Part shown: piece after piece, positions 1 to 8,317 of the stretch
Position numbering within the stretch: position 1 is the stretch's first letter
How the letters are laid out: every line of letters begins with the position of its first letter
Source of the DNA: Bradyrhizobium sp. LHD-71
GTDB lineage: Bacteria > Pseudomonadota > Alphaproteobacteria > Rhizobiales > Xanthobacteraceae
DNA: 64,000 nucleotides
Assembly: GCF_031157255.1 (NCBI RefSeq)
Contig: NZ_JAVIFX010000021.1
Span: 1-64,000 of the forward strand
Reading direction: 5' to 3'
The notes under the pieces: model-generated
Told to the model about the DNA's origin: nothing
Database searches by the model: none
The model's input: only the letters and a program-made list of their open reading frames with translations
Translations under genes and position numbers: made by a program

Positions 1-99
1 ACACTAGCAAGTTTGTGATTCTAGTGTCGTTTATGGATCAGAAATTCGCACGTTGGACTCGCGGCAACGATGGTGCGAATTTCTGATCCACGACACTAG
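1..99. repeat. Palindromic repeat element, left copy, cut by window edge
   Basis: Bases 21-99 form a nested inverted repeat: outer arms CTAGTGTCG (21-29) and CGACACTAG (91-99), inner arms GGATCAGAAATTCGCAC (35-51) and its reverse complement (73-89), with a loop of about 21 bases. Bases 1-7 (ACACTAG) look like the tail of a second, adjacent element. The whole 99 bases recur at 41542-41640 in the same orientation with one mismatch (base 15). No coding potential. It lies just upstream of gnd. A MITE- or REP-like element is inferred; no transposase is visible. Confidence 0.85.
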
Positions 100-128
100 C
101 AACAAAACGCCAAACGGGTGAGGACGCA

Positions 129-1109
129 ATGCAGATCGGCATGATCGGCCTGGGGCGCATGGGCGCCAATATCGTACGTCGGCTGCTGAGAGCGGGCGAC
201 TTCAGCGCGGTGGTTTATGACAGGAGCGCCGACGCCGTGGCCGCCCTGTCGTCGGAAGGCGCCGATCACGCCGCAACTCTGGCCGATTTCGTCAAACGGC
301 TGACAAAACCGCGCACAGTCTGGGTGATGCTGCCGGCAGGCAAGACCACCGACGACACGATCGACGAGCTTGCCACCCTGCTGGACCAGGACGACGTCAT
401 CATCGACGGCGGCAACGCATTCTGGCAGGACGACATCCGGCGCGCAAAGGCCTTGCGCAGCAAAGGCATCCACTATCTCGACGTCGGAACCTCCGGTGGC
501 GTTTGGGGGCTCGAACGCGGCTATTGCATGATGATCGGCGGCGAGAAGAGCGTCGTCGATCGCCTGGATCCGCTGTTTGCGGCGTTGGCACCGGGCCTTG
601 GCGATATTCCGCGCACGCAGGGGCGCGAGGGTCGCGATCCGCGTGTTGAACAGGGTTACATCCATGCCGGGCCGAATGGTGCCGGTCATTTCGTCAAGAT
701 GATCCACAACGGCATCGAGTATGGCCTGATGCAGGCCTATGCCGAGGGATTTGACATCCTGAAGAACGCGAATAGCAAGGCGCTTCCGGAAGATCATCGC
801 CTCGACCTCGACATCGCCGACATCGCCGAGGTCTGGCGGCGCGGCAGCGTGATCCCCTCCTGGCTGCTCGATCTCACGGCCCAGGCGCTGGCGCGCAACG
901 CAACGCTGGACGGCTATTCCGGCCACGTGGAGGATTCCGGCGAAGGCCGCTGGACCGTCAACGCCGCGGTCGACGAAGCCGTACCGGCCGAGGTTCTGAC
1001 GGCGGCGCTGTTCGCGCGCTTCCGGTCGCGGCAACACCACACGTTTGCGGAAAAGGTGCTGTCGGCCATGCGCGATGGCTTTGGCGGTCATAAAGAACCG
1101 AAAACGTAA
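129..1109 (+). CDS. gnd: 6-phosphogluconate dehydrogenase, decarboxylating (NAD-type, YqeC-like)
   Basis: 326 residues. It oxidatively decarboxylates 6-phosphogluconate to ribulose 5-phosphate in the cytoplasm. The N-terminus has the Rossmann motif [12 protein letters not shown] (residues about 7-18). Next come [11 protein letters not shown], a [15 protein letters not shown] block typical of the family, and [19 protein letters not shown] with the catalytic lysine. The length fits the short bacterial type (about 300-330 residues) rather than the 470-residue Gnd, and that type usually uses NAD. The ATG is preceded by GTGAGGAC at good spacing. gntK follows after 3 bases, so the two form a gluconate operon: GntK makes the substrate of this enzyme. 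Confidence 0.95.
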   Translation: MQIGMIGLGRMGANIVRRLLRAGDFSAVVYDRSADAVAALSSEGADHAATLADFVKRLTKPRTVWVMLPAGKTTDDTIDELATLLDQDDVIIDGGNAFWQDDIRRAKALRSKGIHYLDVGTSGGVWGLERGYCMMIGGEKSVVDRLDPLFAALAPGLGDIPRTQGREGRDPRVEQGYIHAGPNGAGHFVKMIHNGIEYGLMQAYAEGFDILKNANSKALPEDHRLDLDIADIAEVWRRGSVIPSWLLDLTAQALARNATLDGYSGHVEDSGEGRWTVNAAVDEAVPAEVLTAALFARFRSRQHHTFAEKVLSAMRDGFGGHKEPKT

Positions 1110-1112
1110 CCG

Positions 1113-1622
1113 ATGCCGGACGCATTTCACGCGATCGTCATCATGGGTGTGTCCGGTGTGGGCAAGACGGCCATCGCCGAGGCGCTGGCAAAGCGCCGCG
1201 GCTGGACGTTCGTCGATGGTGACGCGTTCCATCCAGCCAGCAACGTCGAGAAGATGCGTCGGGGAACGCCGCTGAAGGATGACGACCGATGGCCGTGGCT
1301 GCGCGCGATCGCAGCCGAAATCGACAGGCAACGCCCGGGGCCGCGACCCATCGTCATCGCCTGCTCGGCGCTGAAGCGCGCCTATCGCAAGATCCTGACG
1401 GACGGGCGGCCCGGGGTGAAACTCGTCTACCTCCAAGGTGGGCGCGAACTCATCATGAGCCGCCTGCAGCTTCGCCAAGGGCACTATTTTCCCGCGAGCC
1501 TGCTCGACAGCCAGTTCGCGGCGCTGGAAGAGCCGGAGCCTGCCGAGCGGGCACTGGTGATTGCAATCGACAAGAGCATCGACGCCATCGTCGACGAGAT
1601 CGTGCAGACGCTTAACAGTTGA
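1113..1622 (+). CDS. gntK: Gluconokinase
   Basis: 169 residues, normal for the GntK family. It phosphorylates gluconate with ATP to 6-phosphogluconate, the substrate of the enzyme encoded just upstream. The P-loop is GVSGVGKTAIAEALA near residue 13. The family blocks FVDGDAFHPASNVEKMRRGTPL, DDDRWPWL, ACSALKRAYR and LQLRQGHYFPASLLDSQ are all present, so the fold looks complete. It starts 3 bases after the gnd stop and is probably cotranscribed with it. No gluconate permease is visible in the window. Confidence 0.95.
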   Translation: MPDAFHAIVIMGVSGVGKTAIAEALAKRRGWTFVDGDAFHPASNVEKMRRGTPLKDDDRWPWLRAIAAEIDRQRPGPRPIVIACSALKRAYRKILTDGRPGVKLVYLQGGRELIMSRLQLRQGHYFPASLLDSQFAALEEPEPAERALVIAIDKSIDAIVDEIVQTLNS

Positions 1623-1741
1623 ACGACAACGCCGCGTCCTTTTCGCGGCCAGCGGCTGAAGGCGATTGCGGGCAACGCCAAAGCAGGGTTTGATCAGCTC
1701 GGCCAGTCGAGAGCCGAGCGAACAATGTGAGGGACGAAACC

Positions 1742-2710
1742 ATGGATATCTCGCATAGGACGATTGAGACCAACGGACTTTCGATGCACGTGGCCGAAGC
1801 GGGACAAGGCCCGCTGGTGCTGCTGTGCCATGGCTGGCCCGAATCCTGGTACTCGTGGCGGCACCAGCTCAAGGCGTTGGCGGAAGCCGGCTATCATGCC
1901 GTTGCGCCGGACATGCGTGGCTACGGAAAGACCGACAAGCCGCATGACATCGACCAGTACACCCTGTTTCAACTGACCGGCGACATGGTCGGAGCCGTAA
2001 GCGCGCTCGGCTCGACCGAAGCCGTCGTCGTCGGACATGATTGGGGCGCTCCGGTCGCCTGGCACGCGGCCCTGTTTCGGCCCGACATCTTCAAGGCCGT
2101 CGCCGCCCTGAGCGTACCGTTTCGTCCGCGAGGCTCTGTGCTTCCGACCAGCGTCATGCCGCAGACCGACACCGCGATGTTCTACCAGCTCTACTTCCAG
2201 GAGCCGGGTGTTGCCGAACGGGAGTTCGAAAACGACGTCAGGGCGACGATCATGGGCACGCTGGTCTCGACCTCGGGCAATGCAGAGCCGGGCGATACGG
2301 CGAACGTCGGGATGGTCCCGCGCACTGGCGGCTGGCTCTCGCGACGGCCCATGCCAACGACATTGCCGCCATGGCTCACCCAACAGGACGTCGACTTCTA
2401 CGTCGAGGAATTCACGCGCGCCGGTTTTCGCGGTGGCCTGAACTGGTATCGCAACATCGACCGCAACTGGGCGCTTCTCGCGCCATGGGCTGGCGCGAAG
2501 GTCACCGTGCCGGCTCTCTATATGGTTGGAGACCGCGATCTCGTTTACAGATTCCGCGGCATGGATCAGCTTGTCCCCAATCTCAAGCAGCATGTCCCGC
2601 AACTACGCAACACCATCATCCTCGAGGGTTGTGGGCATTGGACGCAGCAGGAGCGCCCGGAAGAGGTCAACCGCGCGCTCATTTCATTTCTCAAGGACAA
2701 TCATCGATAG
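1742..2710 (+). CDS. Alpha/beta hydrolase, epoxide-hydrolase-like
   Basis: 322 residues. The oxyanion segment HGWPESW lies near residue 30. GHDWGAPVAWH carries the likely nucleophilic Asp, as in epoxide hydrolases and unlike the Ser of esterases. VGDRDLVYRF and GCGHWTQQERPEEV supply the likely acid and the catalytic His. A soluble epoxide hydrolase (or related haloalkane-type hydrolase) opening epoxides to diols is the best family-based guess; the substrate is unknown. The frame extends to a GTG at 1727, but the ATG at 1742 is chosen because GTGAGGGACG lies just before it as a ribosome site. It ends 20 bases before a palindromic repeat and converges with the threonine-synthase-like gene. Confidence 0.85.
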   Translation: MDISHRTIETNGLSMHVAEAGQGPLVLLCHGWPESWYSWRHQLKALAEAGYHAVAPDMRGYGKTDKPHDIDQYTLFQLTGDMVGAVSALGSTEAVVVGHDWGAPVAWHAALFRPDIFKAVAALSVPFRPRGSVLPTSVMPQTDTAMFYQLYFQEPGVAEREFENDVRATIMGTLVSTSGNAEPGDTANVGMVPRTGGWLSRRPMPTTLPPWLTQQDVDFYVEEFTRAGFRGGLNWYRNIDRNWALLAPWAGAKVTVPALYMVGDRDLVYRFRGMDQLVPNLKQHVPQLRNTIILEGCGHWTQQERPEEVNRALISFLKDNHR

Positions 2711-2730
2711 GAAGCGGCAGAAAACGCGAG

Positions 2731-2858
2731 GTCGTCCCTGCGAAAGCAGGGACCCATACGCCGTGACGTCGATGATGCGAAAGACCTGAGTTGCCTTGTC
2801 ATGCGCTCCGCAATCGATCAGCGCGAAGGTTATGGGTCCCTGCTTTCGCAGGGACGAC
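2731..2858. repeat. 128-base element with 28-base perfect terminal inverted repeats
   Basis: The left end (2731-2758) and right end (2831-2858) are exact reverse complements over 28 bases. Each end is itself a small hairpin, CCCTGC-GAAA-GCAGGG. The 72 bases between show no gene. It lies between two convergent genes (stops at 2710 and 2874), where it could also act as a bidirectional transcription stop. Similar GTCGTCCCTGCGAAAGCAGGGA-like repeats are common in Bradyrhizobiaceae (recalled, not searched). Confidence 0.85.
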
Positions 2859-2873
2859 CCGGAATTTGCGGCA

Positions 2874-4121
2874 TCACCGCGCGAACTGATTGAAATCGAT
2901 CGGCTTGGTCCGATCGATGGTGCGCGTCACCGGTGGCAGCGGATATTTCAGGCCCGTCGCACAGTTGAACAGCATCACGCGATCGGTCGGCTTTACGCGT
3001 CCGTCCTTCAGGCCCTGCTTGTAGGCGGCGTAGGTCGCGCCCCCTTCCGGGCACAGCAACAGCCCCTCCCCGCGCGCCACTTCCTCGACCGCCTGGGTAA
3101 TGGCGTCATCGCTGACAGCGACGGCGTATCCGCCGCTCTCACGCACCGCACGCAGGATCAGGAAATCGCCGACCGCTGCCGGCACACGGATGCCGGACGC
3201 GATCGTGTGCGCGTTCTCGAAACGCGGCGCATGCTCCTCGCCTGCTTCGAACGCGCGGACCATCGGTGCACAGCCTTCGGCCTGCACCGCGATCATGCGC
3301 GGGCGCTTCTTGCCGATGAAGCCGATCGCTTCGAGCTCGGCGAACGCCTTCCACATGCCGATCAGGCCGGTGCCGCCGCCGGTCGGGTAGAAGATCGCAT
3401 CCGGCACGTCCCAACCGAGCTGCTCGGCAAGCTCCAGACCCATGGTCTTCTTGCCCTCGATCCGATACGGCTCCTTCAGCGTGGACGCGTCAAACCAGCC
3501 GACCTTCGCCTTCCCCTCGCCGACGATCTTTCCACAATCGTCAATCAGGCCGTTCACCCGGTACACTGTCGCGCCCTGCAGCTCGATCTCGCTGACGTTC
3601 ACTTCCGGCGTGTCTTCAGGGCAGAACACCGTGCTCTTGATCTCCGCGTGACTTGCATAGGCTGCGAGCGCGGCGCCCGCATTGCCGTTCGTCGGCATCG
3701 CCATGTGCGTGATGCCGAGCGCCTTCGCCATCGAGACCGCCATCACCAGGCCCCGCGCCTTGAAGGAACCGGTCGGCAACCGTCCCTCGTCCTTGACGAT
3801 GATCTCAGCCCCGCCAAGCTTCCGCGCAAGGTTCGGCAGACGCACCAGCGGCGTGAGCGCCTCGCCAAGGCTGACGATGTCCTGCACGCGGCGCACCGGC
3901 AAAAGCTCGCGGTAGCGCCAGATGTCAGGCGGCCGCTGCGCGAGCTGCTCCTTGCTCAGGGCCTTCCGCACACCCGCAAGATCGTAGCAGACCAGCAAAG
4001 GCTTTCCCGCCGACGACAAGCCGTGGATCCGGTCCGCTTCGAACCGCTCACCGGTGTAGGAGCATTCCAGATGCGTCACGAACGTCGGTCGCTCGGTGCG
4101 CAAATTCTCGTCGTCGTTCAT
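2874..4121 (-). CDS. Threonine-synthase-like PLP enzyme
   Basis: 415 residues. Fold type II PLP enzyme related to threonine synthase (O-phosphohomoserine to threonine). GRLPTGSFKARGL carries the Schiff-base lysine, PTNGNAGAALAAYA is the phosphate/substrate loop, and YPTGGGTGLIGMWKAF is the PLP-phosphate loop. The N-terminal part contains THLECSYTGERFEADRIHGL, typical of bacterial threonine synthases of this length. The ATG at 4121 starts MNDDENLRTERP; upstream in-frame sequence runs into a repeat and is unlikely to be coding. It is the last gene of the minus-strand group behind the IlvD/Edd dehydratase, separated from it by about 190 bases with a repeat. It could instead be a catabolic PLP lyase serving the upstream operon. 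Confidence 0.85.
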   Translation of the reverse strand: MNDDENLRTERPTFVTHLECSYTGERFEADRIHGLSSAGKPLLVCYDLAGVRKALSKEQLAQRPPDIWRYRELLPVRRVQDIVSLGEALTPLVRLPNLARKLGGAEIIVKDEGRLPTGSFKARGLVMAVSMAKALGITHMAMPTNGNAGAALAAYASHAEIKSTVFCPEDTPEVNVSEIELQGATVYRVNGLIDDCGKIVGEGKAKVGWFDASTLKEPYRIEGKKTMGLELAEQLGWDVPDAIFYPTGGGTGLIGMWKAFAELEAIGFIGKKRPRMIAVQAEGCAPMVRAFEAGEEHAPRFENAHTIASGIRVPAAVGDFLILRAVRESGGYAVAVSDDAITQAVEEVARGEGLLLCPEGGATYAAYKQGLKDGRVKPTDRVMLFNCATGLKYPLPPVTRTIDRTKPIDFNQFAR

Positions 4122-4194
4122 TTCGATTGCCTTCGTCCTTTGCCTTCGTATTGGGAGCAAGCTGACCATCCGCTCACCAATAAAGCAAGACCCC

Positions 4195-4290
4195 GTCATT
4201 GCGAGCGAAGTAATCCAGTCTGAGTCTGCCGCAACCGCCGCACTGGATTGCTTCGTCCTCGCAATGACGAGCAGGCTTCGCTTCGCTCGC
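4195..4290. repeat. Dispersed palindromic repeat (CATTGCGAGCGAAG family)
   Basis: An imperfect inverted repeat begins CGTCATTGCGAGCGAAGTAA and ends with the reverse complement, with inner arms AATCCAGT and ACTGGATT. A second half-copy (CGCTCGCAATGACG) follows directly. The same family recurs at 6003-6130, 52497-52602 and, as a fragment, 62384-62411. It lies between two same-strand genes and may attenuate or terminate transcription. Confidence 0.85.
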
Positions 4291-4310
4291 AATGACGCCG
4301 AGGCTCACGA

Positions 4311-5996
4311 TCAACGTCGGAGGATGCGGCCCTTTGCGACTGGCTCGACCAGGTCGCGGTAGATGGCGAGCCAGCCTCGCTCATCCGTTGTCGACCACTT
4401 GGAGATCTTTGCGCGCCGTGTGGCGAGCTCGGCCTCAGACACTTCCAGATCGGCGGTCCGCTTCGCCACGTCGATGGCGATGATGTCGCCGTTCTCGACA
4501 AGGCCGATCGGGCCGCCCACCGCTGCTTCCGGCGCCACTTCCGCCACGGTGATGCCGACATTGGTCAGTCCCGAGAGCTGCCCATCCGTCACGACGGCGA
4601 CCTTGCCGGCAAGGCCGGCGCCGAGGACGGCGAACACCACCGCCGAGGCCACGCCCATGCCCGGCGTTCCCTTCGGACCAAGGCCCCGCACCACCACCAC
4701 CTGTCCTTCGCTGACCTTGCCGCGCTGGATGCCGTCGATCGCATCCATTGCTGTCTCGAACACGACGGCCGGTCCGCGCAGCTGCAGATTGCGTTGCTCG
4801 GTCACGCTGAGCTTGACGATGCTGGTTTCCGGCGAAAGGCTGCCGCGCAACATGACGATGGTCGGGTGCGTGCCGAGTGGTCGCGTCACAGGGCGTATGG
4901 TTTCTTCGTCGGCGACGACCACGCTTGCGAGATTCTCGGCCAATGTCTTGCCGGTGATCGTCTTCGCGCCTCTTTTCAGGAAACGCTCGAGCTGCTTCAT
5001 GACGCCAGCCGTTCCGCCGGCTGCTTCGAACGCCTCCGTGGTCGCCTCGCCGTTCGGACGCACAGCCGTCAGCAGCGGAATCATGTCGGCATAGGTCTCA
5101 AACAGCTTGTAGAGGTCGATATCACAGCCTGCCTCCTGCGCGACCGCAGACAGATGCTTGGCCGAATTGATCGAGCCGCTGACACAGAGCATCACCATCA
5201 CGGCGTTCTCGAACGCCTCGCGGGTGAGAATGTCGCGCGGTTTCAGGTCCTCGTCGACCATCGCAACGATGCGCCTGCCCGCCTGCTCGACGAAATCCCA
5301 CATCCTTGGACTGTTCGCGAGAATCGGCGTCGAGCCCGGCAACGACATGCCAAGCGCTTCGCAGGCGGCGTGCAGCGTGTTGGCGGTGCCCATTCCAGCG
5401 CAGACGCCGGGGCCGCGAATGGCGACATCGCTCATCGCCTTGATTTCATCGATCGAGACTTTGCCGTAGGCGAGCCCGCCGGCGGTTGCGAACACATCCT
5501 CGATGTCGCAGATGTGACCGTTGTGCTGTCCGCTCGGCTGGTACCCGCAGCAGAAGATCAGGGTCGGAATGTTCAGCCGGCCGGCCGCCATCAACTGGCC
5601 CGGCGGAGTCTTGTCGCAGGATGCAAGGCACACCATGCCGTCGAGCAGCGCGCCTTCGACCTGCGCTTCGATATCGTTGGTGATCAGGTCGCGCGCCGAG
5701 AGGATATAGCCGCCCCTGTGGCCCCAACTGGTGACGAAGTCCGCCGGCGCAGTCGTGCGGACTTCGAAGGCGACCGCACCGGCGGCGCGGATCGCCTGCT
5801 TCATGCGTGCAGCGATGCCGTCGAGATGCGCGTAGCAGATCGCAAGGTCCGAGGACGAGTTGACCACCGCGATCTTCGGCTTCTCGAAATCCTCATCCGT
5901 CAGTCCGAGGGCGCGCCAGAGTGCACGCCGGGTCGCCCAGCGCGCGTTGCCATACTCTGCATTGCTCCGAAGCTTTCTTGCCATGTTGTGAGGCAT
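4311..5996 (-). CDS. IlvD/Edd family dehydratase (dihydroxy-acid or sugar-acid dehydratase)
   Basis: 561 residues from the ATG at 5996 (an alternative ATG at 5984 starts MARKLRSN). The family dehydrates dihydroxy acids or aldonic acids to 2-oxo acids with an Fe-S cluster and Mg. SCDKTPPGQLMAAGRLNIPT and GPGVCAGMGTANTLHAACEA carry likely cluster cysteines, and CCGYQPSGQHNGHI sits where sugar-acid dehydratases differ from IlvD. The C-terminal half has PKGTPGMGVASAVVFAVLGAG and DGQLSGLTN. Placed behind an ABC importer and aconitase X, a catabolic role on a sugar or hydroxy acid seems more likely than valine/isoleucine synthesis, but the sequence alone does not settle this. Confidence 0.85.
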   Translation of the reverse strand: MPHNMARKLRSNAEYGNARWATRRALWRALGLTDEDFEKPKIAVVNSSSDLAICYAHLDGIAARMKQAIRAAGAVAFEVRTTAPADFVTSWGHRGGYILSARDLITNDIEAQVEGALLDGMVCLASCDKTPPGQLMAAGRLNIPTLIFCCGYQPSGQHNGHICDIEDVFATAGGLAYGKVSIDEIKAMSDVAIRGPGVCAGMGTANTLHAACEALGMSLPGSTPILANSPRMWDFVEQAGRRIVAMVDEDLKPRDILTREAFENAVMVMLCVSGSINSAKHLSAVAQEAGCDIDLYKLFETYADMIPLLTAVRPNGEATTEAFEAAGGTAGVMKQLERFLKRGAKTITGKTLAENLASVVVADEETIRPVTRPLGTHPTIVMLRGSLSPETSIVKLSVTEQRNLQLRGPAVVFETAMDAIDGIQRGKVSEGQVVVVRGLGPKGTPGMGVASAVVFAVLGAGLAGKVAVVTDGQLSGLTNVGITVAEVAPEAAVGGPIGLVENGDIIAIDVAKRTADLEVSEAELATRRAKISKWSTTDERGWLAIYRDLVEPVAKGRILRR

Positions 5997-6002
5997 TACT
6001 TT

Positions 6003-6130
6003 TGCGTCATTGCGAGCCATAGCCGTCGTAGAACGGCGTCGCTTCGCTCGCCTATGGCGAAGCAATCCAGTCTGAATTCGCCGCAAGCGCCGCGCTGGAT
6101 TGCTTCGTCGCTTCGCTCCTCGCAATGACG
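6003..6130. repeat. Dispersed palindromic repeat (CATTGCGAGC family), long version
   Basis: It starts GCGTCATTGCGAGCCATAGC, contains GAAGCAATCCAGTCTGAATT and its partner GCTGGATTGCTTCGTC, and ends CTCGCAATGACGAC. An inner hairpin CCATAGCCG/GAACGGCG resembles the copy at 52497-52602. It fills most of the gap between the dehydratase and the ABC ATPase gene and therefore lies within the probable operon. Confidence 0.85.
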
Positions 6131-6147
6131 ACGGGTTCGCATAGCGC

Positions 6148-7248
6148 TTAGCTCTCGATCGCCCAGGCGGTCCGGGCCGACGTCGTCAGCGTGACGCTGT
6201 CTCCCACGGCAACGGGTTGCTGCGACGGGGCCTCGACGCGAAGGACCTGCGCCGCAGTCTCGACCGCGATCGACCGGCGGGAGCCGCGGAAGATCATTTC
6301 CTTGACCCGCCCGTCCCAGCGGATGCTGTCGGCGTCGGCTGTTGCGTCCCGCGCTGTCAGCGCAATGCATTCGGGGCGAACCAGCACGCCGACACGCGTG
6401 CCGGGCGATATGCGCGAGGCCGCCTGGCAGTGGCCCCGCCAGTTGCGCCCGGCCACGTCGAGACGGAAATAGCCGGCATCGGCCGGCTGGCTTGCCGTCA
6501 CTTCGGCATCGAGCAGATTGGGCGAGCCGAAGAACGCTGCGACGCTGCGGCTGCCGGGCCGCTGGTAGATCTCCTCCGGCGACCCGACCTGCAGGATCTT
6601 GCCGCCCTCCATCACTACGACGCGATCTGACAGCGCCATGGCCTCTTCCTGGTCATGCGTCACGTAGAGGCTGGTGATGCCGAGCCGCTTCTGCAGCTTG
6701 CGGAATTCGTCACCTGTCTGGGTGCGCAGCCGCGCATCCAGGTTCGACAACGGCTCGTCGAGCAGCAGCACCTCTGGCTCGAACACCAGCGCGCGCGCAA
6801 TGGCGACACGCTGCTGCTGGCCGCCGGAAAGCGCCGGCGCGGGACGCTCGGCATACTTCTGCATCTCCACCAGATCGAGCGTTCGCATCACCCGCTGCTT
6901 GATCTCGTCCGCCGGACGCCTGCGGATTCGCAAGGGATAGGCGACGTTGTCGAACACGGTCATGTGCGGCCAGATCGCGTAGGACTGGAACACCATGCCG
7001 AGGCGGCGCCGCTCCGCCGCCACGAAGATCGAGCGATCGGCGTCGCTGACCACAGTGTTGCCGATGGTGATGCGTCCGGTCGTGTTCTGCTCCAGCCCCG
7101 CGATCATGCGCAGCGTCGTGGTCTTGCCGCAGCCCGACGGACCGAGCAGCGTCAGGAACTCGCCGGCCTCGACCTTGAGGTTCACCCGGTCGACCGCCAG
7201 CGTCGCACCGAACGCACGGCTGACATTTTCAAGCAGAACAGCAGTCAT
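6148..7248 (-). CDS. ABC transporter ATP-binding protein (FbpC/PotA type)
   Basis: 366 residues. It is the ATPase of a binding-protein-dependent importer. Walker A is GPSGCGKTT (residues 36-44), the signature is ALSGGQQQRVAIARAL, Walker B is VLLLDEPLSNLD, and the switch histidine is in YVTHDQEEAMAL. The C-terminal third, after the core ATPase domain, is a TOBE-like regulatory domain, typical of iron/polyamine/thiamine-class ATPases. It lies 17 bases after the solute-binding gene and belongs with it and the double permease. The transported substrate is not shown by the sequence. Confidence 0.93.
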   Translation of the reverse strand: MTAVLLENVSRAFGATLAVDRVNLKVEAGEFLTLLGPSGCGKTTTLRMIAGLEQNTTGRITIGNTVVSDADRSIFVAAERRRLGMVFQSYAIWPHMTVFDNVAYPLRIRRRPADEIKQRVMRTLDLVEMQKYAERPAPALSGGQQQRVAIARALVFEPEVLLLDEPLSNLDARLRTQTGDEFRKLQKRLGITSLYVTHDQEEAMALSDRVVVMEGGKILQVGSPEEIYQRPGSRSVAAFFGSPNLLDAEVTASQPADAGYFRLDVAGRNWRGHCQAASRISPGTRVGVLVRPECIALTARDATADADSIRWDGRVKEMIFRGSRRSIAVETAAQVLRVEAPSQQPVAVGDSVTLTTSARTAWAIES

Positions 7249-7265
7249 CGGCGTCCTCGCGGAAT

Positions 7266-8288
7266 TTACGGATAGAGTTGCTTGGCGCGATCAAGCATCG
7301 CGTTCTGGTGATCCACGTCGGTGGTTCCGAGCAGTTTGATGCCCTTCAGTTCGGCACCCGCCTCGCCCGCTTTGTCGAGGACTCCGTCGACGACGGGCAT
7401 CAGTCCGGCGGCGGCATAGGCTGTCTGCACCTGCTCGCTGAGGTAATGGTTGATGAACACACGCGCGGCATTCGGATGCGGTGCGCCATTCAGCACGCCG
7501 AAGTCGAAGCGGATGTAAGGTAATCCTTCCACCGGAACGATGAACATCACTGGCAGCTTCTTCAGCGCCAGCCAATTCGAGAATAGCTGCGGAATGCGCA
7601 TCGGATACTCACCGCGCGCGACGCGGCGTTCGTCGTTGCCGACGTCGCGGCTCAGCACCAGCGCTTGTTGCGCAAGCGCCTTGTTGTAGTCGTCGCCGAG
7701 CTTGTCCTGGAATGCCGTGAACATCACGTTGCCGCCGCCCAGCGCCCGCGGGTCGTCGGAGATGATCTTGCCTTTCCACTTCGGATCTTTCAGGTCCTGC
7801 CAGGACTTTGGCACGTCGTCGCCCTTCACGGCATTCTTGTTGATGAGAATGCCGTAACCGAGAATATAGGTCGGCACGCCAAAATCGGTCTCCTTGTGCT
7901 CCGCGAGCAAGTTCTTGGCGTTGGGGATGCCGCCATGCGGCTGCAGGTAACCTTCCCGCTGCTGCCGCACGAGGCTTGCGGCACCGTTCTGCACGACGTC
8001 GGCGATATAGCGCTTCGAGGATTGCTCGGTGCGGATACGCTCGGTCATCTCGCTAGCGCGCACGTCGAGCAGTTCGACGGCGATGCCGTACTTTGCCTCA
8101 AAGCTCTTGATGATGTCGAGATGGGCTTTTGCGCCGAAGAATGAGGTGTAGAAGGCGACCTTGCCTTCCTTCTTCGCCGCGGCAATGACGTCGGCCGGCA
8201 GTTCCTCATCCGCGGCGCGCGCGATGCCGATCGACGCGACCGTCATACTCGCCGCGATGACGGCGACCTTGCAGAGATTTCCGAGCAT
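7266..8288 (-). CDS. ABC transporter substrate-binding protein, FbpA-like
   Basis: 340 residues. The N-terminus MLGNLCKVAVIAASMTVASIG ending in ARAADE is a Sec signal peptide, so the protein is periplasmic. The mature part (EGKVAFYTSF, KRYIADVVQNGAASLVRQQREGYL, KDPKWKGKIISDDPRALGG) resembles family-1 binding proteins of the ferric-iron class, which also includes binders of organic acids and sugar phosphates. GGGAGGGTCTG precedes the ATG at 8288, which decides the start; the open frame continues far upstream without a signal peptide. It sits between the permease and ATPase genes, so all three form one importer. Confidence 0.9.
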   Translation of the reverse strand: MLGNLCKVAVIAASMTVASIGIARAADEELPADVIAAAKKEGKVAFYTSFFGAKAHLDIIKSFEAKYGIAVELLDVRASEMTERIRTEQSSKRYIADVVQNGAASLVRQQREGYLQPHGGIPNAKNLLAEHKETDFGVPTYILGYGILINKNAVKGDDVPKSWQDLKDPKWKGKIISDDPRALGGGNVMFTAFQDKLGDDYNKALAQQALVLSRDVGNDERRVARGEYPMRIPQLFSNWLALKKLPVMFIVPVEGLPYIRFDFGVLNGAPHPNAARVFINHYLSEQVQTAYAAAGLMPVVDGVLDKAGEAGAELKGIKLLGTTDVDHQNAMLDRAKQLYP

Positions 8289-8317
8289 CAGACCCTCCCT
8301 TCCCCTTGTCGCGTTAT

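Noticed and set aside
96-1484. Long open frame on the minus strand opposite gnd and gntK (462 residues)
   Set aside because: It is antisense to two well-supported genes; its translation is Arg/Ala/Asp-rich without family motifs, as usual for shadow frames in high-GC DNA.
4794-6128. Long plus-strand frame opposite the IlvD/Edd dehydratase
   Set aside because: Antisense to clear catalytic motifs, low-complexity Arg-rich translation, no ribosome site.
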